NCBI RefSeq assembly: GCF_000321415.2
Contig: NC_019902.2
Location: 2,046,001 to 2,110,000 of the forward strand
DNA from: Thioalkalivibrio nitratireducens DSM 14787
Lineage (GTDB): Bacteria > Pseudomonadota > Gammaproteobacteria > Ectothiorhodospirales > Ectothiorhodospiraceae
Direction: 5' to 3'
Length of the DNA: 64,000 nt
Shown here: positions 9,026-18,076 of the stretch, piece after piece
Layout: every line of letters starts with the position of its first letter
How positions within the stretch are numbered: position 1 is the first letter of the stretch
Program-made: the position numbers and the translations under genes
Notes under the pieces: model-generated
The model's database searches: none
Seen by the model: the letters and a program-made list of their open reading frames with translations, nothing else
What the model was told of the DNA's origin: nothing

Positions 9026-10018
9026 ATGAACGAACAGCCCGTCTATTCCCTCGACACGCTGCGCTCGCGCCAGCCCCGTTTCCGCGGTCTGGAATCCGGC
9101 CACCGCGCCTGCCAGGGCTGCGGCGAGGCACTCGCCGCCCGGCTGACGACCGAGGCCGCCGGCCCCGACGTGGTCGTGGCCAACGCCACTGGCTGCCTCG
9201 AGGTGTTCAGTACCCCCTGGCCCCAGTCGGCCTGGCGCCTGCCCTGGGTCCACTCCGTGTTCGGCAACGTCGCCGCGGTTGCGGCCGGCATGGAGGCCGC
9301 GCTGAAGCAGCAGGGACGCGCGACCCAGGTGGTTGCCTTCGCCGGCGACGGCGGCACCTTCGACATCGGCTTCCAGGCCCTGTCGGGGATGATGGAGCGC
9401 GGCCACAACGTGCTGTTCGTCTGCTTCGACAACGAGGCCTACATGAACACCGGTGTTCAGCGCTCGGGGTCGACGCCGCATGCGGCGATGACGACCACCT
9501 CCCCGCCGGGCAAAGTGCGCATGGGCAAGCGACACATGAAGAAGGACATCCTCTCGATCATCGCGGCCCACCATATTCCCTATGCCGCCACCGCCTCGGT
9601 GGCCTACACGTCGGACCTGCGCAAGAAAGTGCGCCGCGCGATGGATACCGAGGGGGCAAGCTTCCTGCAGATCCATTCGCCCTGCCCGCTCGGCTGGGGC
9701 CACGACGGTGCCGCCACGATCGAAGTCGCACGCCTGGCGGTGCAAACCGGCCTGTTCCCGATCATCGAGATGGAACGCGGCGAACTGATCGGCACATTGC
9801 CGATCCGGGAACCGAGGCCGGTCTCCGACTACCTGCGGCTGCAGAACCGCTTCCGCCACCTGTTTGCCGACGACTACCGGGCCCGGAAGGAACTGGAACA
9901 CCTGCAGGCGATCGCCGATCGCAACATCGAACGCTTCGAGTTGCGGGGTATCCGGCCCGAGAGTTATGACACCGAGGGGGCCGACACGGTACACCGCGGC
10001 GGCGACCGCTGGGCCTGA
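9026..10018 (+). CDS. porB: 2-oxoacid:ferredoxin oxidoreductase, beta subunit (TPP-binding)
   Basis: A 330-residue protein. ACQGCGEALAAR carries the N-terminal Cys pair for the [4Fe-4S] cluster, and FAGDGGTFDIGFQALSGMM is the GDG...thiamine-diphosphate/Mg2+ motif, followed by CFDNEAYMNTGVQRSG. These match the pyruvate-type beta subunit. It follows the alpha gene by 26 nt and precedes the flavoprotein gene by 67 nt. The substrate is not fixed by sequence. Confidence 0.88.
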   Translation: MNEQPVYSLDTLRSRQPRFRGLESGHRACQGCGEALAARLTTEAAGPDVVVANATGCLEVFSTPWPQSAWRLPWVHSVFGNVAAVAAGMEAALKQQGRATQVVAFAGDGGTFDIGFQALSGMMERGHNVLFVCFDNEAYMNTGVQRSGSTPHAAMTTTSPPGKVRMGKRHMKKDILSIIAAHHIPYAATASVAYTSDLRKKVRRAMDTEGASFLQIHSPCPLGWGHDGAATIEVARLAVQTGLFPIIEMERGELIGTLPIREPRPVSDYLRLQNRFRHLFADDYRARKELEHLQAIADRNIERFELRGIRPESYDTEGADTVHRGGDRWA

Positions 10019-10085
10019 CCCGGGCCCGTTCCGGCATGCCATCGCTCCGTCCCCTGCCCCATCCATCGATGCAAGCGAGCCGATC

Positions 10086-11777
10086 ATGATCGAAATTCCC
10101 CGCGGCGCCTTCGCCCGTCCCGGCACCTCCCTCGACTTCAAGACCGGCACCTGGCGGGTGGAGCGGCCGGTGCATCAACGCCGCGCTGCTCCCTGCCATT
10201 CGGCCTGCCCGGCCGGCGAGGACGCCCAGGCCTACCTGGCCAAGGCCGAGGTCGGGGACTTGCGCGGTGCCTGGGAAACGCTGGTCGCAGCCAACCCGTT
10301 GCCAGCGATCACCGGAAGGGTCTGCCACCACCCCTGCGAGTCGGCCTGCAACCGCCGGCATTATGACGACGCGATCACGATCCACGGCGTCGAGCGTTTC
10401 CTGGGCGATCGCGCCCTGCACGAGGGTTGGGCGTATCCGGTGGCAGCGCCCGGTTCCGAGGCGCCGCGGGTCGCGGTGGTCGGCGCCGGGCCGGCGGGGC
10501 TTTCGGCCGCTTACCACCTGCTGCGCAACGGCTGCCGTATCACATTGATCGACGCGATGCCCGCCGCGGGCGGCACGATGCGTACCGCGATCCCCCGCTA
10601 CCGTCTGCCGACCGAAATCCTCGATCAGGAACTGGACCGGATCGTCGCGCTGCCCGGTATCGACTTCCGCCCGCAAACGCGGCTCGGACGCGACATCTCG
10701 CTGCAGGAACTCCAGGCCGAGCACCAGGCGCTGTTTCTCGGTCCCGGGCGGCGCAAGGGTCGTGAATGGAGTGCCGATTTCGCGGTGCCGGGAGACCTGC
10801 ACACTGGCCTGCAGTTGCTCGAGGCCTGGGTCGCCGAGGGAACGCTGCCCGATCAGCCGCGCTCGGTCGCGATCGTCGGCGGCGGCAACACCGCGGTGGA
10901 CCTGGCGCGCGTGCTGCGCCGCCAGGGCGTGGAACAGGTCCACCTGATCAGCCACCAGCGCGTTCCGGCACCGGATGTCCCCGCAGACGACGCGATGCGG
11001 GCCACGTCTCGCGAGGTCTCCCAGGCGATCGAGGAAGGCGTGACCATCCACGAGCACCGCGGCGTACGCCGGCTGATCCTGCGCGGCGAGCGGGTCGTCG
11101 GCATGGAACTCGTGCACATGAAGAAACTCGTGGGCCAGGACGGACGCCTGCGCCGGGTCGCGTTCGAGGGCACCGAGACCGTTCTCCACGTCGATCACGT
11201 GATTCCGGCGATCGGCCAGGACGTCGACCCCGAGGGGTTTAACGGGCTGGTCGAGCGCGGCCAGATGAACGTCGAACCGTGGTGGGGCGAACTGCGCGGG
11301 CATCCGAACATCTTCAGCGGCGGTGACGCCCGTTCCGATCACGGCACCGTCAGCGAGGCGGTCGGCGACGGGCGACGGGCAGCGCTGGGGATCATGCGCC
11401 GGCTTTCCGCGCAGCCCCTGGATCCGGGGGCTCCACCCGAGCCGATCCCGTTCGACGATCTCAACGTGCACTACTTCGAACCGCTGCCGGCAGCCCGGGA
11501 ACCGGTGCTGCCGCCGGAACACCGCAAGGGGCTCGAGGAGATCGAGGGCGGGTTGGACGGCAGCGGCGTGCGCAACGAGGCCCACCGCTGCCTGTCGTGC
11601 GGCGACTGCCTGGCCTGTGACAACTGCTGGACCCTGTGCCCGGACCAGTCGGTGCTGAAGACCCGCGAGATCGCCGCCGACGGCAGTCACTACGTGTTCG
11701 ACTACGACTACTGCAAGGGCTGCGGTATCTGTGCCCACGAATGCCCCACCGGCTACATCCGCATGATCCCGGAGTAG
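10086..11777 (+). CDS. GltD-like NAD(P)H flavoprotein fused to a ferredoxin domain
   Basis: A 563-residue protein. An N-terminal Fe-S domain of the glutamate-synthase small-subunit type (CHSACPAGEDAQAYL, VCHHPCESACNR) precedes an FAD site (VAVVGAGPAGLSAAYHLL) and an NAD(P)H site (VAIVGGGNTAVDLARVL). About residues 500-563 add a ferredoxin-like domain with CLSCGDCLACDNCWTLCPD and YCKGCGICAHECPTGYI. As the last gene of the oxidoreductase operon it probably moves electrons between ferredoxin or the Por complex and NAD(P)H. The start ATG at 10086 is chosen because the conserved domain begins just after it. Confidence 0.8.
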   Translation: MIEIPRGAFARPGTSLDFKTGTWRVERPVHQRRAAPCHSACPAGEDAQAYLAKAEVGDLRGAWETLVAANPLPAITGRVCHHPCESACNRRHYDDAITIHGVERFLGDRALHEGWAYPVAAPGSEAPRVAVVGAGPAGLSAAYHLLRNGCRITLIDAMPAAGGTMRTAIPRYRLPTEILDQELDRIVALPGIDFRPQTRLGRDISLQELQAEHQALFLGPGRRKGREWSADFAVPGDLHTGLQLLEAWVAEGTLPDQPRSVAIVGGGNTAVDLARVLRRQGVEQVHLISHQRVPAPDVPADDAMRATSREVSQAIEEGVTIHEHRGVRRLILRGERVVGMELVHMKKLVGQDGRLRRVAFEGTETVLHVDHVIPAIGQDVDPEGFNGLVERGQMNVEPWWGELRGHPNIFSGGDARSDHGTVSEAVGDGRRAALGIMRRLSAQPLDPGAPPEPIPFDDLNVHYFEPLPAAREPVLPPEHRKGLEEIEGGLDGSGVRNEAHRCLSCGDCLACDNCWTLCPDQSVLKTREIAADGSHYVFDYDYCKGCGICAHECPTGYIRMIPE

Positions 11778-11843
11778 CACAGCGCTCGCCCCGCGCGCCC
11801 GGAGCCGCTGACAGGAGCAACACACTCGGAGTAGCATTGCGCC

Positions 11844-11861
11844 CTGTCACAGAACCGTAAC
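11844..11861 (+). promoter_or_regulatory. possible Pho box upstream of the PiT gene
   Basis: CTGTCAC-AGAA-CCGTAAC has the 7-4-7 arrangement of a PhoB box (consensus CTGTCAT repeated), with the first half-site nearly perfect and the second diverged. It ends 15 nt before the GTG start, which is close for an activator and would also suit repression. Confidence 0.4.
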
Positions 11862-11876
11862 AAGAAAAGGGGGCAC

Positions 11877-13475
11877 GTGGCATTCCGAATCGGTAACCCG
11901 CTGGGCGACAGAAAGGCCTCTCTGGTCTGGAGCCCGGAGAACCTGCGCCTGGCCGCAGGCATGGTGTTCATGATCGGCGTCTTCGCCTATGCCCTGCTGC
12001 TGACGCGGGGCATCCCGACGCTGACGCCGCAGGGGCTGTTGCTGCTGGTTGCGTCGGCGGTGGTCGGCGCCTACATGGCGATGAATATCGGCGCCAACGA
12101 CGTCGCCAACAACCTCGGCCCGGCGGTCGGCTCGCGGGCGATCACCTTGGGCTGGGCCATCGTGATCGCCGCGGTGTTCGAGGCGCTCGGCGCGATCATC
12201 GCCGGCGGCGAGGTGGTCGGCACCATCAAGGGCGGCATCATCGACCCGGCGGAGATCGAGCAGGTTTCCGAGTTCGCCTGGCTGATGTTCTCCGCGCTGC
12301 TTGCCGGCGCGCTCTGGCTCAACCTCGCCACGGCCCTGGGCGCCCCGGTGTCGACCACGCATTCGATCATCGGCGCGGTGATGGGCGCCGGCATCGCGGC
12401 CGGTGGCTGGGCGTTGGTCAACTGGGCAACGATCGGCCAGATCGTCGCCAGCTGGTTGATCTCCCCGCTGATGGGAGGACTGATCGCAGCCACCATCCTC
12501 TACGTGATCAAGCGCAAGATCACGTATCGCAGCGCGATGCATCAGGCCGCGGGCCAGGTGGTGCCGTGGCTGGTCGCCCTGATGGCCTGGGCATTCGCGA
12601 CTTTCATGCTGATCAAGGGCCTCGGCGACCTGTATCGGCTGCCTGTGGTACAGGCGGCACCGGTCGGGGCCGTGGTCGCGCTCGCCGCGTTCCTGGCCGT
12701 CCGCGGGCCGATCCGTCGGAGTGCGGCGACGCTGGAGAACACCAAGGGCGCCGTCAACCGCCTGTTCACCGTGCCGCTGATCTTCGCCGCGGCGCTGCTG
12801 AGCTTCGCCCATGGTGCCAATGACGTCGCCAATGCGATCGGACCGCTCGCCGCGATCTACGAGGCGATCAAGACCGACGAGATCGCCACCCGTGCGGCGA
12901 CTCCGATGTGGATCCTGATCCTTGGCGCAGTGGGCCTCGCGGCCGGTCTCGCGCTGTACGGATCGAAGCTGATCCGCACCGTCGGCCGCGAGATCACCGA
13001 GCTCGATCGGATGCGGGCCTTCTCCATCGCGCTGGCGGCGGCCATCACGGTGATCATCGCGGCCCAGCTGGGTATGCCGATCTCGACCACCCACGTGACC
13101 ATCGGCGCCCTGTTCGGCGTCGGTTTTCTGCGCGAATACCTGAAGACCAACTACGCGAAGATGGAGCAGACCATCATCGCCGGACACGAGGGCGAGGAAC
13201 GGGCCAAAGTCGAGGCGTACCTGCACCGGTTCGAAGCCGCGCCCATCGAGGAGAAACGGCGGATGCTCGCCGACATCAAGGCGCGTTCCCCGGGAATCCC
13301 GGAGGCCCCGCTGTTCGCGAAAAAGGAACGCAAGGCAATGAAAAAAGTCGTCAAACAGCAGTTGGTCAAACGTTCGCTGGTTTTCCGCATCGTAGCCGCG
13401 TGGATTATCACCGTTCCGGCCACCGCGGTCCTTGCTGCCCTGCTGTTCAAGCTGATCATCCTGCTCGGCGGCTGA
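11877..13475 (+). CDS. pit: PiT-family inorganic phosphate transporter
   Basis: A 532-residue integral membrane protein with two PiT repeats: MNIGANDVANNLGPAVGS and HGANDVANAIGPLAAIYE (both carry the GANDVAN signature), each followed by PVSTTHSIIGAV and PISTTHVTIGAL. It imports phosphate with H+ or Na+. A long cytoplasmic segment lies before the last membrane span (residues about 505-530). Translation begins at a GTG at 11877 behind AAAAGGGGG. No PhoU-like gene is adjacent. Confidence 0.92.
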   Translation: MAFRIGNPLGDRKASLVWSPENLRLAAGMVFMIGVFAYALLLTRGIPTLTPQGLLLLVASAVVGAYMAMNIGANDVANNLGPAVGSRAITLGWAIVIAAVFEALGAIIAGGEVVGTIKGGIIDPAEIEQVSEFAWLMFSALLAGALWLNLATALGAPVSTTHSIIGAVMGAGIAAGGWALVNWATIGQIVASWLISPLMGGLIAATILYVIKRKITYRSAMHQAAGQVVPWLVALMAWAFATFMLIKGLGDLYRLPVVQAAPVGAVVALAAFLAVRGPIRRSAATLENTKGAVNRLFTVPLIFAAALLSFAHGANDVANAIGPLAAIYEAIKTDEIATRAATPMWILILGAVGLAAGLALYGSKLIRTVGREITELDRMRAFSIALAAAITVIIAAQLGMPISTTHVTIGALFGVGFLREYLKTNYAKMEQTIIAGHEGEERAKVEAYLHRFEAAPIEEKRRMLADIKARSPGIPEAPLFAKKERKAMKKVVKQQLVKRSLVFRIVAAWIITVPATAVLAALLFKLIILLGG

Positions 13476-13590
13476 GCCGGCCCGCACCCGGATTTTGGAA
13501 CCCGGGGCCGGGGCCGGGCACGGCAGTCCTCGAAGCAACCCGGCCCTGCACGAAAACCTGCACCCCCACCCGCGTACAGGAGAACCCGCA

Positions 13591-14031
13591 ATGCCAACCC
13601 GAAGATCCCTGCTGTTCATGCTTGCGCTGCTGCTGGCCGCGCCGTCCGTACTGGCCGATGCCGGTGGCCCCGCCGACCCGGTCCGCGTCGCGCTGCAACT
13701 GAGTGACCACGACCCGATCCGGCAGTCGATGGTCCTCAGCGTCGCGAACAACCTGGTCAACCATTACGGCGCGGATCACGTCGACGTGGAGGTCGTGGCT
13801 TTCGGTCCGGGCCTGACCCTGTTGCGCGATACCAGCCAGTTCGCCCAACGGGTCACCGCGCTGTCCGAGTCGCAGGGCGTACGCTTCAGCTACTGCGAGA
13901 TCACCGTGGACAGCATGGAACAACGCGAGGGTCAGCGGCCGCGCCTGTTGCCGGTGGCGCAGGCCACGCCGTCGGGCGCGGTGCGGATCATCGACCTGGT
14001 CGCAGAGGGTTACACCCACATCGCGCCCTGA
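13591..14031 (+). CDS. exported DsrE/DsrF-like protein
   Basis: A 146-residue protein with a signal peptide (SLLFMLALLLAAPSVLADA) and a DsrE-like fold: VRVALQLSDHDPIRQSMVLSVAN, then VDVEVVAFGPGLTLL and a final LVAEGYTHIAP. Start ATG 13591 follows a CAGGAGAA site. DsrE-type proteins often carry or transfer sulfur through a Cys; here one Cys is present in FSYCEITVDS. The periplasmic location and single Cys make sulfur trafficking plausible but unproven. Confidence 0.7.
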   Translation: MPTRRSLLFMLALLLAAPSVLADAGGPADPVRVALQLSDHDPIRQSMVLSVANNLVNHYGADHVDVEVVAFGPGLTLLRDTSQFAQRVTALSESQGVRFSYCEITVDSMEQREGQRPRLLPVAQATPSGAVRIIDLVAEGYTHIAP

Positions 14032-14075
14032 ATTCACCTGCTGAACTGCCGTTCCTGCGGGCCGGTCTCCGCCCG

Positions 14076-16916
14076 CTATCGGGGGCCGTTCCGCGAGGTG
14101 GAGCAGCGGTCCAGCAGGTACACGATGGAGCGATAATAGCGGCCGCTGTGCAGCGACAGGCCGATCTCGCAGGTGCGGCTGGTCGAGTACCCCGACTCGC
14201 AGACATCCGGGAGTGCCGGGCGCAGATCCTTGAGCGCGGCAGCATTGAGCTCGGGAAAAGTGAAACCGCGGTCGCCCGACCAGCCGCAGCAGTGCACTTG
14301 CTGCGGCACGACTACGCGTTCGGCGCAGGCCTCGGCGATCGCGGTCAGCTTTAACTGCAGACCCATCTTGATGCTGCTGCAGGTCGGGTGCACTGCCACG
14401 GTCTCGGGCAGCCTGCGAATCGCCAGGCGCTCCAGCACGAAGTCGTGCAGGAACTCCGCGATGTCGTGGATCCGCAAACCGGAACCCGCAAGATCCCGCT
14501 TCGCGCGGAACGCGCAGGGACTGGTGTCGAACACGATCGGATCCTGGCCATCACGGCTCGCCCGGCGCAGCGCCGTCTCCAGTTCGCCCATCTTGCGCGC
14601 GGCGTCGGCGTCGAAGCCCTTGCTCTCGAACGGTTGCCCGCAGCAGAGCCCGTCGAGCCGCTTCGGGTGGATCACCTCGTAGCCCGCCTTGCGCAGCAGG
14701 GCTTCGGTCTTCGGTACTAACGACTCTGCCTCGGGATCGCCTCGCGCGGGCCCCATCGTCCGGCTCGCGCAGCTCGAGAAATAGACCACCCGGGGGGCCC
14801 AGGGACCCGTCGGCCGCGGCGCTGGCCCGGGTCGGGCCCTGCGTGGCATGTAGGGGTTCCATAGCGGGATACGCCCGCCGCTGAGTCGCCGGATACCGCC
14901 AGTCAGCCCGGACATCAGCCGCGTACCCAGCATCGCGTGCAGCAGATTCGCCGCCCCCAGGCTGCCCCGGGTTACGACCGTCACCGGCCGGAAATGCCCC
15001 GCGACCCAGCGCGATACGCGGTGCGCCACCGGCCCCCAGCCACGCCCGCGCAATTGCTTCACCATCTTGCCGGTGTCGATGCCGACCGGGCAGGCCAGCG
15101 CACAGAGACTGTCGACCGCACAGGTATCGAGACCCTGGTAACGATAGAGCCTGCGCATATGCCGCAGGGCCCGCGATTCCCGCGCGCCCTCCAGCCGTAC
15201 GATCTCACGCATTGCGACGATCCGCTGACGCGGCGTCAACGTCAGTGCCCGCGACGGACAGGTCGGTTCGCAGAAGCCGCACTCGATGCACTTGTCCACC
15301 AACGGGTCGACCGCCGGCATCGGCTTCAAGTGACGAAGGTGCGCATGGGGATCGTCGTTCAACAGCACACCGGGGTTCAACAGATTCGCGGGATCGAACA
15401 GCCGCTTGATCTCGCGCATGAGTGCATGCGCCTGCGCGCCCCACTCGAGCTCCACGAACGGTGCCATATTGCGGCCGGTGCCGTGTTCGGCCTTCAACGA
15501 ACCATCATGGCGGACCACGACCATCTCGCTGAGATCGGCCATGAAACGCCGATACCGATCGACAGCCCCGGGCTCGGCGAAGTCCGGGGTGATCACGAAA
15601 TGCAGATTGCCCTCGAGCGCGTGACCGAAGATGATCGAACCGTCGAAGCCGTGCCGGCCGAACAGTTCCTGCAGGTCCAGCGTCAGGTCCGCAAGGCGCG
15701 GCACCGCCACCGCGACGTCCTCGATGATCACTGCGGTGCCGGTCGGGCGCAGCGATCCAACCGAAGGGAACAGGCCCGAGCGGATCGCCCAGAGCCGGTC
15801 GCATTCTGCACGGTCGGTGGTGAAGGTAAGCGGCGCAAGCGTCGCCACTGCGCTCAGGGCCGCCGTGATCGCGGCCACCTGGTCCTGCAGGCGCTGCGGA
15901 TCGCCGGCGCGGGTTTCGACCAGCAACGCGGCCGCCTGATCGTCCAGCTCCCTCAGCAGTCCCGGAACGCCCGGCTGGTCCTCGACCGAGCGCAGCGAAG
16001 CCCGGTCCATCAGTTCCGCCGCGGCGACCGGCAGCGGCTTGATGATGCCAACCGCGTGGCAGGCCGTACGGATATCGGGAAACAGGATCAGCGTGGTCGC
16101 CTTGTACTGCGGGTCGGGAACGGTCCGGTAGGTGATCTCCGCAATGAACCCCAGGGTTCCCTCGGATCCGATCATCAGATGCTGCAGGATGTCCACCGGA
16201 TCTTCGAAATCGACCAGCGCGTTCAGGCTGTAGCCGCAGGTGTTCTTGATCCGGAACTTGTCGCGGATACGGCTCGCCAGCGCCTCGTCGGCACGGGTCT
16301 TCCGGCCCAATCCCTCCAGCGCTGCGAGCAGCTCGCGGTGACTGGCGCGAAACGCGGCCCGGCTGTCGGCATCGCCGGTATCCAGCAGTGCGCCGTCCGC
16401 GAGGATCACGCGCATGGTTTCCAGCGTCCGGTAACTGTTCTGCGCGGTCCCGCAGCACATGCCGCTGGCATTGTTGGCCGCGATCCCGCCGACGTGGCAG
16501 ACGTTCAGCGACGCCGGGTCAGGCCCGATCTTGCGCCCGAAGGGCGCCAGGATGCGGTTCGCGTGCCCGCCGATCACCGCGGGCCGCAGCGCGATCGTCG
16601 AGGCGTCGCCCGCCAGTTTCCAGCTGCGCCACTCGTCGCCGATCAGCAGCAGCACGGAATCGGTGATCGCCTGCCCCGAGAGACTCGTTCCCGCAGCGCG
16701 GAACGTCACCGGCACCGCGTGCCGGGCGGCCAGCGGAAGGATGCGTTGGATCTCATCCTCTCCGCCCACCCGGACCACGAGCCGCGGGACCAGGCGATAC
16801 AGGCTCGCGTCGGTCCCGTAGGCCAGCGTACGCAGCGGATCCGAGATCAGACTGGATTGTGGAACGATGCCCCGGAGTTCCTGCAGGAACGAGTCGAAAT
16901 CGGCGTGCGCCATCAT
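14076..16916 (-). CDS. FAD/Fe-S D-2-hydroxyacid dehydrogenase (D-lactate dehydrogenase type)
   Basis: A 946-residue fusion of a GlcD-like flavoprotein and a GlcF-like iron-sulfur half. The N-terminal FAD_binding_4 domain shows VTFRAAGTSLSGQAITDSVL; a ferredoxin-like domain follows (CIECGFCEPTCPSRALTLTP and CALACPVGIDTGKMVK). The C-terminal CCG-type domains show LCCGQPFESKGF and HCCGWSGDRGF. Such enzymes oxidise D-lactate or related 2-hydroxyacids and pass electrons to quinone or cytochrome c at the membrane. Size and order fit the Dld-II/YdiJ group. Tandem ATGs at 16916 and 16913. Confidence 0.85.
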   Translation of the reverse strand: MMAHADFDSFLQELRGIVPQSSLISDPLRTLAYGTDASLYRLVPRLVVRVGGEDEIQRILPLAARHAVPVTFRAAGTSLSGQAITDSVLLLIGDEWRSWKLAGDASTIALRPAVIGGHANRILAPFGRKIGPDPASLNVCHVGGIAANNASGMCCGTAQNSYRTLETMRVILADGALLDTGDADSRAAFRASHRELLAALEGLGRKTRADEALASRIRDKFRIKNTCGYSLNALVDFEDPVDILQHLMIGSEGTLGFIAEITYRTVPDPQYKATTLILFPDIRTACHAVGIIKPLPVAAAELMDRASLRSVEDQPGVPGLLRELDDQAAALLVETRAGDPQRLQDQVAAITAALSAVATLAPLTFTTDRAECDRLWAIRSGLFPSVGSLRPTGTAVIIEDVAVAVPRLADLTLDLQELFGRHGFDGSIIFGHALEGNLHFVITPDFAEPGAVDRYRRFMADLSEMVVVRHDGSLKAEHGTGRNMAPFVELEWGAQAHALMREIKRLFDPANLLNPGVLLNDDPHAHLRHLKPMPAVDPLVDKCIECGFCEPTCPSRALTLTPRQRIVAMREIVRLEGARESRALRHMRRLYRYQGLDTCAVDSLCALACPVGIDTGKMVKQLRGRGWGPVAHRVSRWVAGHFRPVTVVTRGSLGAANLLHAMLGTRLMSGLTGGIRRLSGGRIPLWNPYMPRRARPGPAPRPTGPWAPRVVYFSSCASRTMGPARGDPEAESLVPKTEALLRKAGYEVIHPKRLDGLCCGQPFESKGFDADAARKMGELETALRRASRDGQDPIVFDTSPCAFRAKRDLAGSGLRIHDIAEFLHDFVLERLAIRRLPETVAVHPTCSSIKMGLQLKLTAIAEACAERVVVPQQVHCCGWSGDRGFTFPELNAAALKDLRPALPDVCESGYSTSRTCEIGLSLHSGRYYRSIVYLLDRCSTSRNGPR

Positions 16917-17176
16917 CGGGACTCCCCGTCACGCCCGGCACGGGCCTTTCGGAACTACCCACCCTCCGCCATCTCCACCGGGAGGAAACACGCAGTCCCG
17001 CCCAGCCGGGCTGCCGGAGGGCTCCGGCAGGAAGCGTGCCGGCAGTATAGCAACGGCGACTACCCCGGGGTGGGCGATCCCGAACCACGGTCGCGGCATC
17101 GCGCGTACCGAACCGGCGGCGTTCCGGCCGCAGGCGCGGAGCCGCCGACAGCAAGTACCCCGCGGCGCGTCAAGCG

Positions 17177-17602
17177 TCAACGATCGATCGCGGCATCCAG
17201 CGCGCGGCGCAGTTCGGCATCCGTACGGGGCGCGCGCACCGAGGTCACCCGTGAGCCATCGGCAGCGAACACCACCAGGGTGCCATCGGCCGCGTCGTAG
17301 TCACGGGCAAAGGCCTGCCCTTCGGGACGCCCGAGATGCGCCACCAGGAACTCCATCCGATCCGCATATTCATGACGGACGCCGTTCATCAGGTCCATCA
17401 CCTCGGCGCCGGCCACGAAACTGATGTCGCGCGCGACCACCGCGACGGGTTTCCCCTGCCCGATCAGCGACAGGTCGGTCGAGAACGCGCCACGCGGCAA
17501 CTGCGTGAAGATCAGCGCCGCGGCCCCGACCAGTACCGCCACCGTGATCAGAACCTTCGCCCACCCCGGGACACCGGGGGCTGCCTTCGACTTCTGTTTC
17601 AT
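17177..17602 (-). CDS. single-span membrane protein with possible thioredoxin-like domain
   Basis: A 141-residue protein starting MKQKSKAAPGVPGWAKVL behind a GAGGAG site at 17602. One membrane segment (about residues 13-32) is followed by a domain with FVAGAEVMDLMNGVR and DGTLVVFAADGSRVTSVRAP, which resembles the beta-strand end of a thioredoxin fold but has no CxxC. The function is not recognised. The open frame continues upstream to 17692, but the extra residues lack a ribosome site. Confidence 0.6.
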   Translation of the reverse strand: MKQKSKAAPGVPGWAKVLITVAVLVGAAALIFTQLPRGAFSTDLSLIGQGKPVAVVARDISFVAGAEVMDLMNGVRHEYADRMEFLVAHLGRPEGQAFARDYDAADGTLVVFAADGSRVTSVRAPRTDAELRRALDAAIDR

Positions 17603-18076
17603 GCCCGCTCCTCTCTCGTCACCGCCGGGCCACGCGCCCGGTGCGCCCGCGAGTTCTACGTGGCTCCGGGCCCGATTGCAAACACCGGGCAAACGTCCTC
17701 GTGTGGATCCCGCGACCCGCCCCGGGAATTCGACTATCTACGACGACCACCCGAACAGGCGCTGATTTTTTCGAACGATCACCCCCTATCGATCGCGCCT
17801 GGACTATATACAGCGGGGGTATGCAGCAGGGGGGTACTTCGGAAAGGGTAGATCGTCCACCCAAGAGACCGAGGCAAGCGACCAACAGGCCGCAGGCGCA
17901 AGGCGTCCAGCAATGATGGATGTCCCGCCGCGGTCTTTTTCGCGCGTCGAGACCGATCTGCAGCACCTCGAAATGCAGCATCCCACGCAGGCCTGGATTG
18001 GCGACTCATGCCAGGCATCGAAGATTCGATAACAACGCAAGTAGAAAGGCAAAAACGACACCAACAGGAGAAGATC
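17603..18076. other. divergent intergenic region before the hexaheme cytochrome
   Basis: About 474 nt. It contains an A/T-richer block (17765-17825, with TATATA at about 17805-17810) that could hold a promoter for the downstream gene. I see no gene or clear operator. A CAGGAG ribosome site precedes the ATG at 18077. Confidence 0.4.
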
